From the NCBI GenBank assembly GCA_029582155.1, contig CM055899.1, positions 52,782,520-52,846,519 of the forward strand: DNA of 64,000 bases. The letters run 5' to 3'. The translations under genes were made by a program, and so were the position numbers. Position 1 is the first letter of the stretch. Each line of letters begins with the position of its first letter. The stretch comes from Panopea generosa (taxonomy: Eukaryota; Mollusca; Bivalvia; Adapedonta; Hiatellidae). Of the stretch, positions 10,750 through 22,860 are shown in pieces. The notes under the pieces are model-generated. The model was not told where the DNA came from, made no database searches, and was given only the letters and a program-made list of their open reading frames with translations.

Positions 10750-13535
10750 CGTTAAATAAATACATTAGTTTGCTCTGTTTGCTCCAATGTAAAGTATTTC
10801 ACAAAAGTTTTTTGCACACTAGATTTATGCTTCTTATCAACCCTTCATGTTGGGTACTACTCATCATTTACGCCATAAATAAGGACCAAATCCTATATAA
10901 ATTATGCTGGGAAAAAAGTCAAACTGTTTTGTAGACATCCAAAGAAAAGGTCATAGAAAACGGTTTGCAGAACCTTCAAGTGCTATGTTTATTTAGCTTT
11001 AGTCAATAAAAATGTTAAAGCATTTTTTTAATAATTTTCTTGTATCGGAGTATTAGAATAATTATATGGTCAATAATTTTGTAAAATTTGAAAATAATCC
11101 CAGGTAAGGTGTCAGATTTAAAGGGGTTTAAAATAGCATGTCCGATTTTATTAACATCAAATGTATGCGTTTTATTTTGAAGATTTTCAAAAGATGGTCC
11201 AGTTCAAATGGGTGTTGTGAAAACAGTTTTTACAATTAAGGTTGTTGTTGAAAGAACATAGTTAAAATATAAATTTTGGGACTAAACGTGTTCAAGTATT
11301 TTTTTAGATATGCGTTTATTTTTAATAATGTAAATTAAATACAAATGTATATATACCTTTGGGGGTTATATTGTTTTTGAGTACATTGCCAATACTTAAT
11401 ATGGCATTATTTTTCATTATTTTTGCATAAAGTAACAGAGCAGCTAGACAAACTTGTTTTTAAAATCAATACATATACCATTTATGTATCATGTATGGGG
11501 AAATAACTTACTTATTTTGTGTAGTATAGATTGCTAGCGGCGAAATTAAAATCACGAGAAGTCTATAAAGACGAGGTAAAGTATTCCACAAAAGTTTAGC
11601 ACACTGGATTCATGCTATAAACCATTCATTGAAAGAACGAAATATTGGTTACTACTTTAAACTGCGATACACGGAATGCGGCAAACTTTACTACTATGAC
11701 CTGTGGCTTATGGATGAGTTAGATTTGCCAACACGACAGGATATGTATTTTTATGGGTTTTAAGCAAATGAATACATACACGTGCACTGTTCAGTTTAGG
11801 TATATAGCACGAGCCAACTCGTGCGATAGAGTCAGTATATAAGTAATACATGTGAAGCCCTATCAATGATTTTATTACACTGGTATGCACTTTCTGTCAA
11901 ATATCCGGGACATTTTTAATAAGGTTGTAATTTGTTAGAGTTTGTATATTGACAGATAGCCGTTGTAAGACAAGGGTGCAAATAAAACCTTCATGACATC
12001 AGCTGTTGCAGATCCCCTTATAATGATAGGATATTTGGCAGATCGCTTTGTGCATCTTTATTTTAAAAATATGTTATAACGGCAATGCACGGGACAATCC
12101 TAGACCGTGCCTTTTTTCTCTTCAATTGTCCAAGTTCGGATTTGAAAATAAAATAAATTATTTATTTTCGTTAGTGCAAAGGGAATTAGAAAATAACTGC
12201 GACTGGTACATCAAGCCATAACATATCTCAGTCATGTTGTGCAGTAATCGTCCGTGCATTCCTCCTGACACTCAGGTATACCGTCTAAAGAGGCATCACC
12301 TATAAATCCGATATGTTTAGGATAACATATTTAACACTGATTATTTAAATGTTATTATATAAATAAAGCTATTTTATGAACTTTTTGTTCTTTTCTGCTT
12401 CTGTAAAGCGTGTTTTACTGTTAGAATGTGAAGTGCACTTGTTGTCCATTAAATCTCGTCCCGCTCTTAATGCTACAACAACTACTAGCCTAAATCCGAT
12501 AATTCCCGATCGATAATAACAAATCTTCGAATTTCCGGTAATCAGCGAAGTACGTTCCGACATAATCCGATATTGGTTTCAATGAAATAAATCGCGAATA
12601 CAATTGCTTATAGGCGACCTTTTAAACACTTATGTCTAGAAAGTAACACGTGTTGTTGTGGAAAATCGCACCGATTTCTTCAAGTTACATGTGTTTTTGT
12701 CAGACTAGGTACAATTGAATCATTTCGTGGAAATAGAATGTATAGGCGAGGCCTTTTTAAACGGACATAATTCCTACGACAGTATAGTTCTGTCGGATCA
12801 TATGTCAGTTTCAGTTTGGCTTCTCAAATGACGATCCCTCTATCTTCAGATTCGGGATTCTCTATTTCAAACCCGAAATAAAAAACGCTGTCAGCGATTG
12901 AGAGCACCATGCCGTCCATTTTGGAGTTAAGAAGCTGTTAGTTTTACTTTGATTTATTTAGATATGTCCATTTCTGCCATTTGGGTAAAATCGATTTAGG
13001 AAATAGAGATAACAATTTTATTTTATTTGGTGTTTAGTTTAAGTTTAAACATATCTTATTGCCATATACACACATATTACATTTTACATTATGCATATAA
13101 ATCAAATACAATTTTAGGCAAAATGTTCTCTCAGCATTAGATGTGGCGATTTTCTTTGTGTCTAAGAGATCTATAGATGAGATGTATTTTTTTCCTTTTA
13201 ACAACTTTACGGGTATATGTGTCGCACTCATACCATACCTGTAGTACAGCACGTCCTATTATGGGCAATACGCTTACTTTTTCGGACAGTATTGTAAAAA
13301 AATAATCAGCAATCGTAAAAAATTATCTAGCGAATAAAATGTGACTGCAGGTGCTTGTCTAGATTTTGCTTAAACATATTTGGTATTTTTAAATCTTGAA
13401 AACATAACTCCTCCTGGACCATATAATCGATATGACTTATCACTTTCTTTATTCATTTTTTCTACATAACCATTATATTTCTTTAATGTTTTATTAAAAT
13501 GTTTTATTAAAACGATTACCCTATCTTTTTTGTTT
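10750..13535. other. Long stretch without a supported feature
   Basis: AT-rich sequence. A TTCCACAAAAGTTTAGCACA-like phrase at 10796 recurs at 11582, suggesting an old duplication about 785 bp apart. ORFs at 11708, 12369 and 13034 (minus strand) are about 60-72 codons and show nothing recognisable. Confidence 0.4.
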
Positions 13536-13539
13536 AAAC

Positions 13540-14075
13540 AAGAGACCCAACATGTTATGAAAACGCCCTACTGGCTCGTAGTGGCCTAGCACTTTTTGAG
13601 ATTTCACAATATTAACTCTCTTTCGGGGTCGTCTTAACCCCTTATGGATAAATACCCCCACCACACCCATACTGAACAAAATGTTAATTCCCAGACCCTT
13701 GATTTGTCAAAACTTCAATCACTTGTAGGGATTTGTGATAAATATAATTTCTTGTGTACGCATTGATGCGAAAATGTAAAAAAAATCAGTTTCCCCATAA
13801 TATTTCTATGTAAAAGTAAAAGTCACCTTGCAGAATCTTCAGTCCCTTGCAGCTAATGTAAGGATAATTTATATTGTATTAACAAGTTTGACAGAAAGGT
13901 AATTGAGAGGAAGATTTAATAATAATTCCCAATTTTAACCAAATGGCACCCACCCTACATCTGCCCCTTATGGAAATTGAGTCCTCTTTGTTGAACAACA
14001 ACAAATTTACTGTTACTAAACAATGCTTTATATCTTTAGATTAAATTTCAATCATTTTGTTTTCAGGAATGGGGG
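13540..14075. repeat. Dispersed repeat, related to 57520-58790
   Basis: Shares GGCTCGTAGTGGCC, AGCACTTTTTGA and TACCCCCACCACACCCATAC with 57538-57640, then the TTCCCATA-TATTTCTATGTAAAA module. The two copies lie 44 kb apart in the same orientation. Non-coding. Confidence 0.6.
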
Positions 14076-14420
14076 CCTAGCTGTCCAAACGAGTTTTTAT
14101 GAGCATTTAAATTGGAACATGGTATGAGCTAGACTCCACACAAACACAAATAACAGCGAGAAGACTTTGCTTTTATAAAAAAAATACTCAATACAGAGAG
14201 CCATAGTTGATGCCGAAGCTTTCAATTTTAAAAGAACTAACTTCCGAGACAAGACACAGTTCTATAGGAAAAAATAATGGATGTGACGGAAGATACTGTG
14301 ACTGGGAATAATAAGACTTAAGAGAAATTTATTTGTGGTAGTTTATCATATTAAATTTGAACTTACTAATTTGTGATAATTTACGCATAACTAGTAGTTA
14401 TCAGTTTGACTACTAGTATC

Positions 14421-15350
14421 TACCACAGACAGCCTTTCAGGCTTAAATGTTGTAATTGTGCACGATACTTAACATGAATATGTCACTAGACTTTATCAAC
14501 TGCAACTAACTACTACAGACAGCCTTTCAGGCTTAAATGTTGTAATTGTGCACGATACTTAACATGAATGTGTCACTAGACTTTATTAACTGCAACTAAC
14601 TACTACAGACAGCCTTTCAGTCTTAAATGTTGTAATTGTGCACGATACTTAACATGAATGTGTCACTAGACTTTATCAACTGCAACTAACTACTACAGAC
14701 AGCCTTTCAGGCTTAAATGTTGTAATTGTGCACGATACTTAACATGAATGTTTCACTAGACTTTATCAACTGCAACTAACTACTACAGACAGCCTTTCAG
14801 TCTTAAATGTTGTAATTGTGCACGATACTTAACATGAATGTGTCACTAGACTTTATCAACTGCAACTAACTACTACAGACAGCCTTTCAGGCTTAAATGT
14901 TGTAATTGTGCACGATACTTAACATGAATGTGTCACTAGACTATATCAACTGCAACTAACAACTTCAGACAGCCTTTCAGTATTAAATGTTGTAATTGTG
15001 CACGATACTTAACATGAATGTGTCACTAGACTATATCAACTGCAACTAACTACTACAGACAGCCTTTCAGGCTTAAATGTTGTAATTGTGCACGATACTT
15101 AACATGAATGTGTCACTAGACTTTATCAACTGCAACTAACTACTACAGACAGCCTTTCAGTCTTAAATGTTGTAATTGTGCACGATACTCAACATGAATG
15201 TGTCATTAGACTTTATCAACTGCAACTAACTACTACAGACAGCCTTTCAGGCTTAAATGTTGTAATTGTTCACGATACTCAACATGAATGTGTCACTAGA
15301 CTATATCAACTGCTACTATCTACTACAGACAGCATTCAAGCTTAAATGTT
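14421..15350. repeat. 90-bp satellite, about 10.3 copies
   Basis: Each unit starts TACTACAGACAGCCTTTCAG; starts fall exactly every 90 bases (14421, 14511, 14601 ... 15321). Copies are nearly identical apart from the base pair after TTTCAG, which alternates GC and TC (TA once) from the second copy on, revealing a 180-bp dimer. No open frame crosses the units. Confidence 0.95.
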
Positions 15351-15427
15351 GTAAACATTTACTTATTATCCTTTATTTGTAATTGGCCTATTTATATAGG
15401 TATACTTGACAACGTTGTAGGACGGTT
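15351..15427. repeat. Unique flank of the 90-bp satellite shared with 44.8 kb
   Basis: ATCCTTTATTTGTAATTGGCC and the following CTATTTATATAGGTATACTTGAC match 44855-44905 (TTTATTTGAAGTTGACCTATTTATCC ... TACTTGACAG), where only one partial monomer precedes it. Confidence 0.5.
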
Positions 15428-15710
15428 AGTTTTGTTGGTTTGTTTGTTTGAATATTTATTTAGCGTCATGTTCTGTAATCGAGGACAAACAGACTGCCAG
15501 TTAACATAACCACTCTCTCTTAGTATCCTTGAAAATCCAGTACGCGAGCAAGTAACTGATTTCTTTCCCACTAGAATCACCGGTGAGTGACTAATGACAA
15601 TGGCGCATACTGTCGTATATCAATCATCACGGTGATTGTGGCCGGACGAGTATTCGAACTCACGACATTTGGATCGATAGTCAGACGCGCTACAGGCTGA
15701 ATTTACTGGG
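15428..15710 (-). mobile_element. tRNA-derived SINE, family A
   Basis: Minus-strand head with a decayed A box and B box (TATTCGAACTC complement), body GAGTGACTAATGACAATGGCGC, and 3' end of TTGTTTG-type repeats. A diverged, near full-length copy of the family best seen at 20631-20918. Confidence 0.6.
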
Positions 15711-17085
15711 CCAAGTTGGGTGGTGGTTTGTTTGTAACTCCATATAAAACAATGGCACTTCGGGTATTTGTCGATGTTTTATTGTAAGTCAACCAGTACT
15801 AAATGAAAATTACACACGGAGCTATAATTGTAAACTTGAAGTAAAATGATAAAATAATAATAATTTTATAATAACAATGAAAAATAATCAGTATATCATA
15901 TGAGATAATTATTTAATCAGACATTTTAGGAAGAAATTATAGCACCACATTAGATAATAAATAAATTGGTTTTGACCGTGTACAAGACAGGTATATATTA
16001 TAGCGCAACGTAACAATGATGATTCCAGACTCACTCTCATAATGAATTAAAAAGGAAAGATCTAAAAAAACTACACCAGCAAATTACCATTAATACATAA
16101 TGGAACTTGATAACTGTAGAACTGCAGAGTTTCAACAAAATCTAGTGTTTCATGTGTCGCCCCTCCAACATACATGGTCACAGGGATCCTTTTATTACCA
16201 TCACTCAGCACCCTGAACCACGATAACGGTTATGATAACAAATATAAAGAATACCAGGGTCACAATTGGCGATTATTGGTTTCATATAAGTACATATAGC
16301 CATACTGTCGTGTCTGCCTCATAAACCTGGCATTCATTAAGATATTTTGAAATAAATTAGCACAAATGCTCACCACTAAACGATGATTTGGCAAGAAAAC
16401 TCAATATATAAACACTAAATACAATTTTACAAATAAAATATAAATAATATATAGTATACTTAAGGGATAAAGAACACACACTGTTAGGCCCCTTATATTT
16501 ATACTGAATTCTGACTGAGTAACAATTTTACAAAGACAAGTCATGCATTTGGCACATGATAAAACATGTACTTTATAATACGCCTTTCAATGAAGCCAGC
16601 CAAGTGTTATCGAATAGCTTGTAAGGCGATAATTCACGATTTGCACGTGCTGCTCGTAGATATATACATGCGGTATAACAATCACGAAACCTTTACACAA
16701 AACGATAACTTTATGTGTACAAACTGAATTTTGTATAGAGGATTTCCAATATTATTTACAGAAGGCAGTTTCCAAAATATCACCTCAAATACTATTTTAA
16801 GATTTCGAAATCACCGACTTCTAGCTACAGAGTTGACGATTTTTTGAATATGAAATATTTTATTTAAGAATTATTATTTGCATGAACTTATATTAAGCTG
16901 AGATATTTCTTAATGGTTGTATGAGTGTCACTTTAAATTAAGAAATTGTTTTCATCTAAGCTAAAATTATAATTTATTATTGAGTTAAGGTACTTTCTAA
17001 GTAAACATCCAAGAAGCTTTGTGAAAATGACCCTGAAAGACATGACCTAAGACCATCATATCAATTGTTGTTTTATTTTGTTTTT
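15711..17085. other. Unassigned AT-rich sequence
   Basis: No gene, RNA or repeat boundary could be supported. Confidence 0.4.
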
Positions 17086-17089
17086 GTTT

Positions 17090-17190
17090 TTTTTAATGGG
17101 GTTTAACGCCATTTTCAACACAGTTCAGGTTATATATGGCATATCCAGATTAAGTACGGCGCCTTAGTCCATTCGGCCACGGATGACCCT
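17090..17190 (-). mobile_element. SINE family B fragment
   Basis: GGGGTTTAACGCCATTTTCAAC and ATTCGGCCACGGATGACCC match the body end and tRNA-like head of the SINE at 10548-10745, with the middle lost. Confidence 0.5.
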
Positions 17191-17291
17191 CAGTTGGCAT
17201 CAATGATAGAAACTCCTCAAACGATTGGTCGTAATTTAAAATACATGTGATAGTCATTATTAACAAAATGTTGAAAATAATAATAAAAATA

Positions 17292-17440
17292 TTATTGATT
17301 TATTGATTGAATATTTGGCGTTATTTTAATGCCATCGAGGGCTAATAGACGATCAGTTAACCTAATCACTGTTTCCTGGGATCCTGAAAGGTTAACCAAT
17401 ACTCAAGCATACCCCATCTCCGCAAGTAACTTATGATAAA
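17292..17440 (-). mobile_element. SINE family A, 3' half
   Basis: ATCAGTTAACCTAATCACTG, GGATCCTGAAAGGTTAACC and CATCTCCGCAAGTAACT match the body of the SINE at 20631-20918; the tRNA head is absent, i.e. 5' truncation. Confidence 0.65.
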
Positions 17441-17952
17441 AAATAAACCAAGTTGTTGTATATGTTTATTCTATGAAAGTAGTCATTAATGTCCCCAACC
17501 CCAACTGCACATTAATTTAACATTGTGGAGAAGTATAAGTGGTCAGACATCTAAATGATCCCCAAGAGAAAAAAAGACGCAGTCATGAAAATATATACAT
17601 GTTTACATTTTACTGAGCGTAACATTTTATCGATTACAGGTAAACACACCTGGGCGTATTACACGCTCACTAATTATCACTATATATACATGTGATCGGT
17701 CCGTGTGTGCAGTTTGTGTTCACTCGATCTTTGAACTACCTGTTGACAGACAAGAGGGGTGTTCCAAAAGTAAGGGGGCGATTTAGACTACCGCAATACA
17801 AAAGTTGAATAAAATGTACTAAAAAATAAAATTACGCTAAACTAAATGCATCTACGCCTGTTCTAGGCGTTGCAACGCCACATACATTTCTTCCCACAAC
17901 GTCAACTGATATTGCTTTGCTTACAGGCATCACGGTGGCGAGCCCACGTGAC
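17441..17952. other. Unassigned sequence
   Basis: Nothing supported beyond short AT-rich runs. Confidence 0.4.
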
Positions 17953-18366
17953 TTAATGCTATGGAGCGGTGTAAAAATCGAAGGAAAAGAACCCGCTTTA
18001 GTTTTCATTTATTGCAGATAACTTTCTTAATATTACATGAAATTAAACGAACAAAGGCGAACACCATCTCTATATATATAGATGAACCATCGGTACTGTC
18101 AATTGGCTATGCACGACAGTTATTTTTTGCAAATAGTGCAACGGCGGTTTGTAAATTATACGACTCCATCCCATAATCTTTTCAACTGAACAAAAAATAC
18201 GAGTTTTGCATGGCAGCTTGATAGCACCGACGGATCGTCTTTATACAGAGACGTCCTTCGTCCTTTATAGTGTATTTTCATGTAACATTAAAAAAGTTAT
18301 TTGCAAAAATGTTACCTGAAGCGGGCACTTTTCATTTGATTGTTTACACCGCCCCATAGCATTAGG
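17953..18366. mobile_element. Fold-back element, almost fully palindromic
   Basis: TAATGCTATGGAGCGGTGTA at the left is mirrored by TACACCGCCCCATAGCATTA at the right. Homology between the arms continues inward: CATCTCTATATA...GATGAACCATCGGTACTGTC against the complement of GATAGCACCGACGGATCGTC...ACAGAGACG, then GCTATGCA against TGCATGGC. The arms meet near 18160, so almost the whole 414 bp can pair. No transposase. Confidence 0.65.
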
Positions 18367-19640
18367 TGATGTGGGTTCTCAACCGGGGGCATAGGTCTAG
18401 AGCGAAAATTAAACGGCATTTGGAACACAGTTCCGATTTCCGAATAATAACGGAATTGGACGAGTACACATGTTTGTCAGTTTTCAACCAAAAAATAGAC
18501 ATCGAGGCATTGTACCGTAATCTGCCTCGTTATATTTTCTTACTATATTCCCTGTATATATATTAGCTTAATTCTGAAGGCTCTATTTATGAAACCATCA
18601 GTGTGTCTTTTTTGTATCCTACCGATGGTACTTTACGAATATTTTCTTACTTGTTGTTTTTGTTTTATTTATTTAGTGTTTTGGTGTAAATAATAATGTA
18701 TACATGTGACTGTTTGAAGACCTTGGGTCGTTCTTAAAATAAATGTGTTTGCTGTGCTCCTACATGAGGGCATTCTCAGTTACCCAAACTTTTTATTGAC
18801 TTTCAAAGCATTGTCAATTATTTTTCATGATTTCTGTCCATTTTTGTTTAAAATGATTATGTAAAACCAAAATCTGGCAAAAACAATAGGTACCTACTTC
18901 TCACATACTGGTTCTCTCGTCATATAAAGATTATCATCATCATCATTATTGACGCCCCATGTCATCAATGTGTTTCCCCGTTAAATTCGTCTTTCATAGT
19001 TGGAAATAATTGGGCGCTGTTTTACTTTTTAATGCGATTTTGTAATACCACACGTTCAAATACGTGATATCGAATATTCGATTACATGATATCAATTATA
19101 TATATATATATATATATATATTAATTATTCACATGCTATTTTATCAACATTAAGTAGAGAGAGATGCGAGTGTCTTATCCTCCATATACGTTCTTGTCAA
19201 ATTAGTTATGCGGGGCATCATATATACGTTTTAAATGTGATACAGGCATAATTCGCGCGGTGCAGACCAGATTCTACGAATGGGAGAGTGTAATAGTGTC
19301 ATGGTCGTACGATGGCTTCTGTATGTGAATGTTAGCTAAGTGTTTTCTAAGTGGTCTCAGGAACACATATACGTATACACCGTTCTCCTGGTGTAGTACT
19401 ATTCTATTTGCCTCGAGTCTTGACGACGGAAATCTATGGCACCTCTATGAACAATTGACAGTGTTGCTTTTGATACATGGTTACAAGGCGCAGGACCATA
19501 CTCGCCATATATCCAAATATTCTGTGTTAATCTTGTAAGCTGTGATGAAGTAAATTCTCCGCGAAGCCCAGTATATATAGAGTATAATGACGTAACTAAG
19601 TGAATATACTAAATAATATAATAAAAATAATATGTTTCAC
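18367..19640. other. Unassigned sequence with a TA microsatellite
   Basis: AT-rich. A (TA)n run of about 12 units lies at 19097-19121. Short ORFs (18366, 19329) have no recognisable content. Confidence 0.45.
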
Positions 19641-19644
19641 GTGT

Positions 19645-19835
19645 TAACGCCGGGCCCGGCTCGCCCAGTCTGTAACGAGTCTATCTATCCATGGGTCATG
19701 AGTTTGAATCCGGTAACAATCTCAATGTTGATTGGTGTACGGACATTGCGTTTTGTTGCCATTCGCCTCACACTTCAGATTCAAACAGCTAATCTCTGGT
19801 GTGAGCGACCAACACATCCATTACACTACCGGCCC
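19645..19835 (+). mobile_element. Diverged SINE, family A-like
   Basis: GGGCCCGGCTCGCCCAGTCT followed by CATGGGTCATGAGTTTGAATCC resembles the head of family A (A box degraded, B box GAGTTTGAATCC). The middle retains GTTGCCATTCGCCTCACA. Very diverged, hence low confidence. Confidence 0.35.
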
Positions 19836-19965
19836 GCTTTTTGCATCAATACTGAGATAATAACTATTTGTACATTAAACATTTTTTCTATTTTTACCAA
19901 AGTTTGGAAGGATCAATCAAAATCTATTTAGATCGTCTCGTTACTTGTTGGACAACCCTCAGAAC

Positions 19966-20012
19966 TGACGTCACTGTTGCCTATAAATACCGCTGTCGTT
20001 GCATTTCGCGCC
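19966..20012 (+). promoter_or_regulatory. Core promoter: CRE, TATA box, E2F-like site
   Basis: A palindromic TGACGTCA (19966-19973) matches the CREB/ATF element. TATAAATA (19982-19989) is a good TATA box, and TTTCGCGCC (20004-20012) matches the E2F consensus. Transcription would start near 20012-20020, giving a 5' leader of about 50-60 bases before the ATG at 20070. The spacing fits a focused TATA-driven promoter of the unknown three-exon gene. Confidence 0.6.
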
Positions 20013-20069
20013 GACTTCGTGTTCAAATTCTAATTTTCTCAATTCCTAGTATTTCAGAAAATCAGTCTC

Positions 20070-20198
20070 ATGGCTTCCTTGTTCTCCTGTGTTGTGCGTA
20101 TGGTGAAGACTGGGGTGTCATCGATGGTGTCATCAGCAGTTTCCATGGTGGGGCGTCTTGTAGATGCTGTGTTCGGTACCTGCAGTCCAGCTCCGGAG
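20070..20198 (+). CDS. Unknown three-exon gene, exon 1
   Basis: Encodes 43 residues (M-A-S-L-F-S-C-V-V-R-M-V-K ...). The pattern V-S-S-M-V-S-S-A-V-S-M-V-G-R-L-V-D-A-V-F is amphipathic to hydrophobic and could be a membrane-associating or targeting helix. The exon ends at GAG followed by the strong donor GTGAGT, in phase 0. The ATG at 20070 is chosen because it is the first in the leader after the TATA box, opens the frame that runs through all three exons, and lies about 55 bases from the predicted start of transcription. The joined product would be 178 residues. I do not recognise the family. Function is unknown: exon 1 suggests membrane or organelle contact, exon 3 is basic. Confidence 0.6.
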
Positions 20199-21512
20199 GT
20201 GAGTACTAAAACAGTTTTATTCTATTATTTCTATGAAACTCTGAATTTCTATTGCTCCATTACTCTCTCTATCTCAGCGGCAACAAAAAGTCTAGTACTT
20301 AGGCTTAAAATATATGGCATCATTTAGCCTAATCGACTAAATGTGTTTGGCTACAGTTTTAGAAATAAAAAATATGGCGCCAATCAGCCATTTTTAAAAC
20401 GATTAATAAACACTCTACTCTGAAATGAACATATGAAGCACTTTACGAATTGCAATTACATGTATTTATATGTCTTTGACGAAATACTCTTGTAGGCCTT
20501 TAATTTTCTTTATATATTGAATTTCAATAATTTCACAAATGGACGCAGTCCTGGTTCGAACTGGTAGTCGTACATACTTCCAATTCCGTCATCCTCCGCT
20601 ATTATTATCGCTGGGTTAATTGTAATTAGATTGATTGATTGATTATTTATCGTCATTTTTATGCCGTCGAGAGCTTACAGTCGATCAGTTAACCTAATCA
20701 CTTTCCTGAGATCCTGAAAGGTTGACCAGTACTCGAGCAGACACCATCTCCGCAAGTAACTGATAACTTAACCACTTAAATCAGCGGTGAGAGATGAATG
20801 ATAATGAGACAAAATGTCATATATCAATCATCACAGAGACTGTTACTGGGCGGGGATTCGAACTCACAACACCTGGATTGATAGTCAGTCGCATAACCGA
20901 CTGAGCTATTCGGGCCCGAGATTGTAGGTTTCACATGATGCATATGCAGGGAAGTGATGTGTGTTCAATACTTACTGTGTTAGACAGAGTTGACGTGAGT
21001 AATAATTCGGTTTGGATTAGTTATGTGTGCTTCATAGTCAATATATAGCCAGCGTGTTTGGTATTTAATGGTTTAAAATGTCACAAAAAGTTTTTAATTG
21101 TAGACAGGTGGTTAAATTTAAATAAGAATGAATAAATGGTAATAAGACGCATTCTTCTACATCACTGTTTATCTTGACATTGCATATCTGTAATTAGTTT
21201 TAATGTTAATGTTAAGATGTTACGAATTTCTATAAAAACGCACATCAACCAGGAATAAAACGCCATCTAAAATGGATTTAATTAGCATATAGATCTACAT
21301 TTTCGGGTTGAATTCACCAACCATTAATTTTGATTTTCAAACTCTTAATTAGTTCAATGTTACAATTTTATTTGATGTATACAAGTACACATATTCTTGA
21401 TCAATGATGTAAATTGATAAAGGTTCCGGATTCAAGAGTTTATAACGGTTTCAAGATTTGTGTATGGAACATACATTGACATTATATGTAATGTTATAAA
21501 TATTTATTGTAG
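20199..21512 (+). other. Intron 1 of the unknown gene
   Basis: GTGAGT donor and TTTATTGTAG acceptor; 1314 bp. Holds a full-length SINE family A copy on the minus strand and otherwise AT-rich sequence. Confidence 0.55.
20631..20918 (-). mobile_element. tRNA-derived SINE, family A, best copy
   Basis: Read on the minus strand: CGAATAGCTCAGTCGGTTAT (A box), GTGAGTTCGAATCCCCGCCC (B box), then a body with CTCTGTGATGATTGATATATG, CAGTTACTTGCGGAGATGG, CTCGAGTACTGGTCAACC and GATCGACTGTAAGCTCTCGA, ending in ATCAATCAATCA repeats. About 288 bp. At least six other copies or fragments are in the window (15428, 17292, 44950, 46640, 47085, 56722, 57185). Confidence 0.8.
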
Positions 21513-21668
21513 ACGTCAGTGGTGGTTGTGGATCCCGTGGTGTGTGTTGTCGCTGTGCCTGTCGCTGTGGCTGCCGTCGCTGTGGTTCCTGCTGCCGTGC
21601 TGTCTGTGGACCGGGTTGTAGGTGTCGAGTTGCCAGGGAGGGGTCGCTGTGCAGCTCAGGCTCAGGAG
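21513..21668 (+). CDS. Unknown three-exon gene, exon 2 (valine-rich)
   Basis: Encodes 52 residues in phase 0, bounded by a TTTATTGTAG acceptor and a GAG|GTAAAT donor, so both exon 1 and exon 2 end on a glutamate codon. The first 30 residues are Val/Ala-rich (V-V-V-V-D-P-V-V-C-V-V-A-V-P-V-A-V-A-A-V) and long enough for one membrane-spanning or aggregation-prone segment; the rest is polar (V-E-L-P-G-R-G-R-C-A-A-Q-A-Q-E). The DNA is rich in GTCGCTGTGG-type phrases, so the sequence probably grew by slippage. Because of that, a second frame is also open here and reads Cys/Arg-rich. The primary frame is preferred: it alone joins to exons 1 and 3 and ends at a stop in a sensible place. Confidence 0.55.
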
Positions 21669-22554
21669 GTAAATACAAAGATTGTTCAATCATATCTGAA
21701 TGTTTCTCTACTTTCAGGGGTGAACAATTCCATAAATAGTATAACAGCTGGCTTTGAGATTTTATATTTAAATGTTTCAAAAAATACAAATTTGAAAGCT
21801 ATTTCTGCTCTTCTTTACACAAAAAATTAACAATTGTAGTAGTGACCAAATGGTAGATATAAGACTGACAGGGGAAGTAACTCCACTCACCCCATTCCTG
21901 CGCCTAACTGAAAGAGTAGTCCTGAAACAAAGGTCTGGGTTTCAGATTTTTTTCGGTCATTGAGCAGACTTTTTTTTACTGAATTATATGTGGAACCTGA
22001 CAAGAGATGCTGAGCCATGCAATTTTAACTGTGATGTCATTATTGGACCGGCAAAATACTATTATTGAAATGGAATTTTACACCCCTGCAGTTGTCAATA
22101 AATTGTAGCTCCACTGAGCCAAAGGCTCATTGTGAGCTTTTCTGATCAGTCGGTGCCTGTTTACATTATCCATCAATCACCCTTTATTTATTATACTGTA
22201 TATATGTGAACATACTCATGGAAAATTCGAGGAGGACGTTTGTGATCACTCTGCATCTTTTTATACACTGTCCTTCAATCTTGGGTTTTACAAAGTTGTA
22301 TGTAGATCAGCACCCAAATGTTATCACAAAGTAAAACGCAGTTGTCACATCAAAAATATATCAATTCATATATAAATGAATATGTAAAGTTAAATTTTAA
22401 AATGAATCTAAGAGTATGTCACACTGTAAGATTTATAGAGGGATTATGGCCATACTTTGGTCTTCTTAAATGTTAGACTGGTCAATGAGATGCTATATGA
22501 TATACGTGTATAATGACTTTATGTTTGGAATCTGTTGAACTCTCTGGGAATTTT

Positions 22555-22860
22555 ATAAAACATTACATACTGTATATTTGGACTTTGTTGGGCTACTCTG
22601 CTATATCTGAAATGTTCTTTTACTGTATATTTGGACTTTGTTGGACTTTGTGGTATTATCTGAAATGTTACATGCTGTACATTTGGACTTTGTTGAACTT
22701 TGTGGTATTATCTGAAATATTACATGCTGTATATTTGGACTGTTGGACTTAGTGGTATTTTCTGAAATGTTACATGCTTTATATTTGGACTGTGTTGGAC
22801 TTTGTGGTATTATCTGAAATGTTACATGCTGTATATTTGGCAATAAGTTGACTCTGTTAT
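22555..22860. repeat. 52-bp tandem repeat, about 6 copies
   Basis: TGTATATTTGGACT followed by TTGTGGTATTATCTGAAATG and TTACATGC recurs at 22571, 22624, 22677, 22729, 22778 and 22830. The short ORFs on both strands over it follow from the repeat. Confidence 0.85.

Noticed and set aside
14421..15350. Regular direct repeats suggesting a CRISPR array
   Set aside because: Units are contiguous without unique spacers, the genome is eukaryotic and there are no cas genes. The same holds for the 263-bp and 97-bp arrays.
19868..20209. 113-codon ORF over the promoter and exon 1 of the unknown gene
   Set aside because: Its ATG lies upstream of the TATA box, and its frame leads to the Cys-rich reading that stops nine bases into exon 3.
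21542..21739. Metallothionein gene in the Cys-rich frame of exon 2
   Set aside because: No start codon in that frame on the predicted transcript, spacing of cysteines does not follow known molluscan metallothioneins, and the other frame joins properly to exon 3. Kept only as a low-interest finding.
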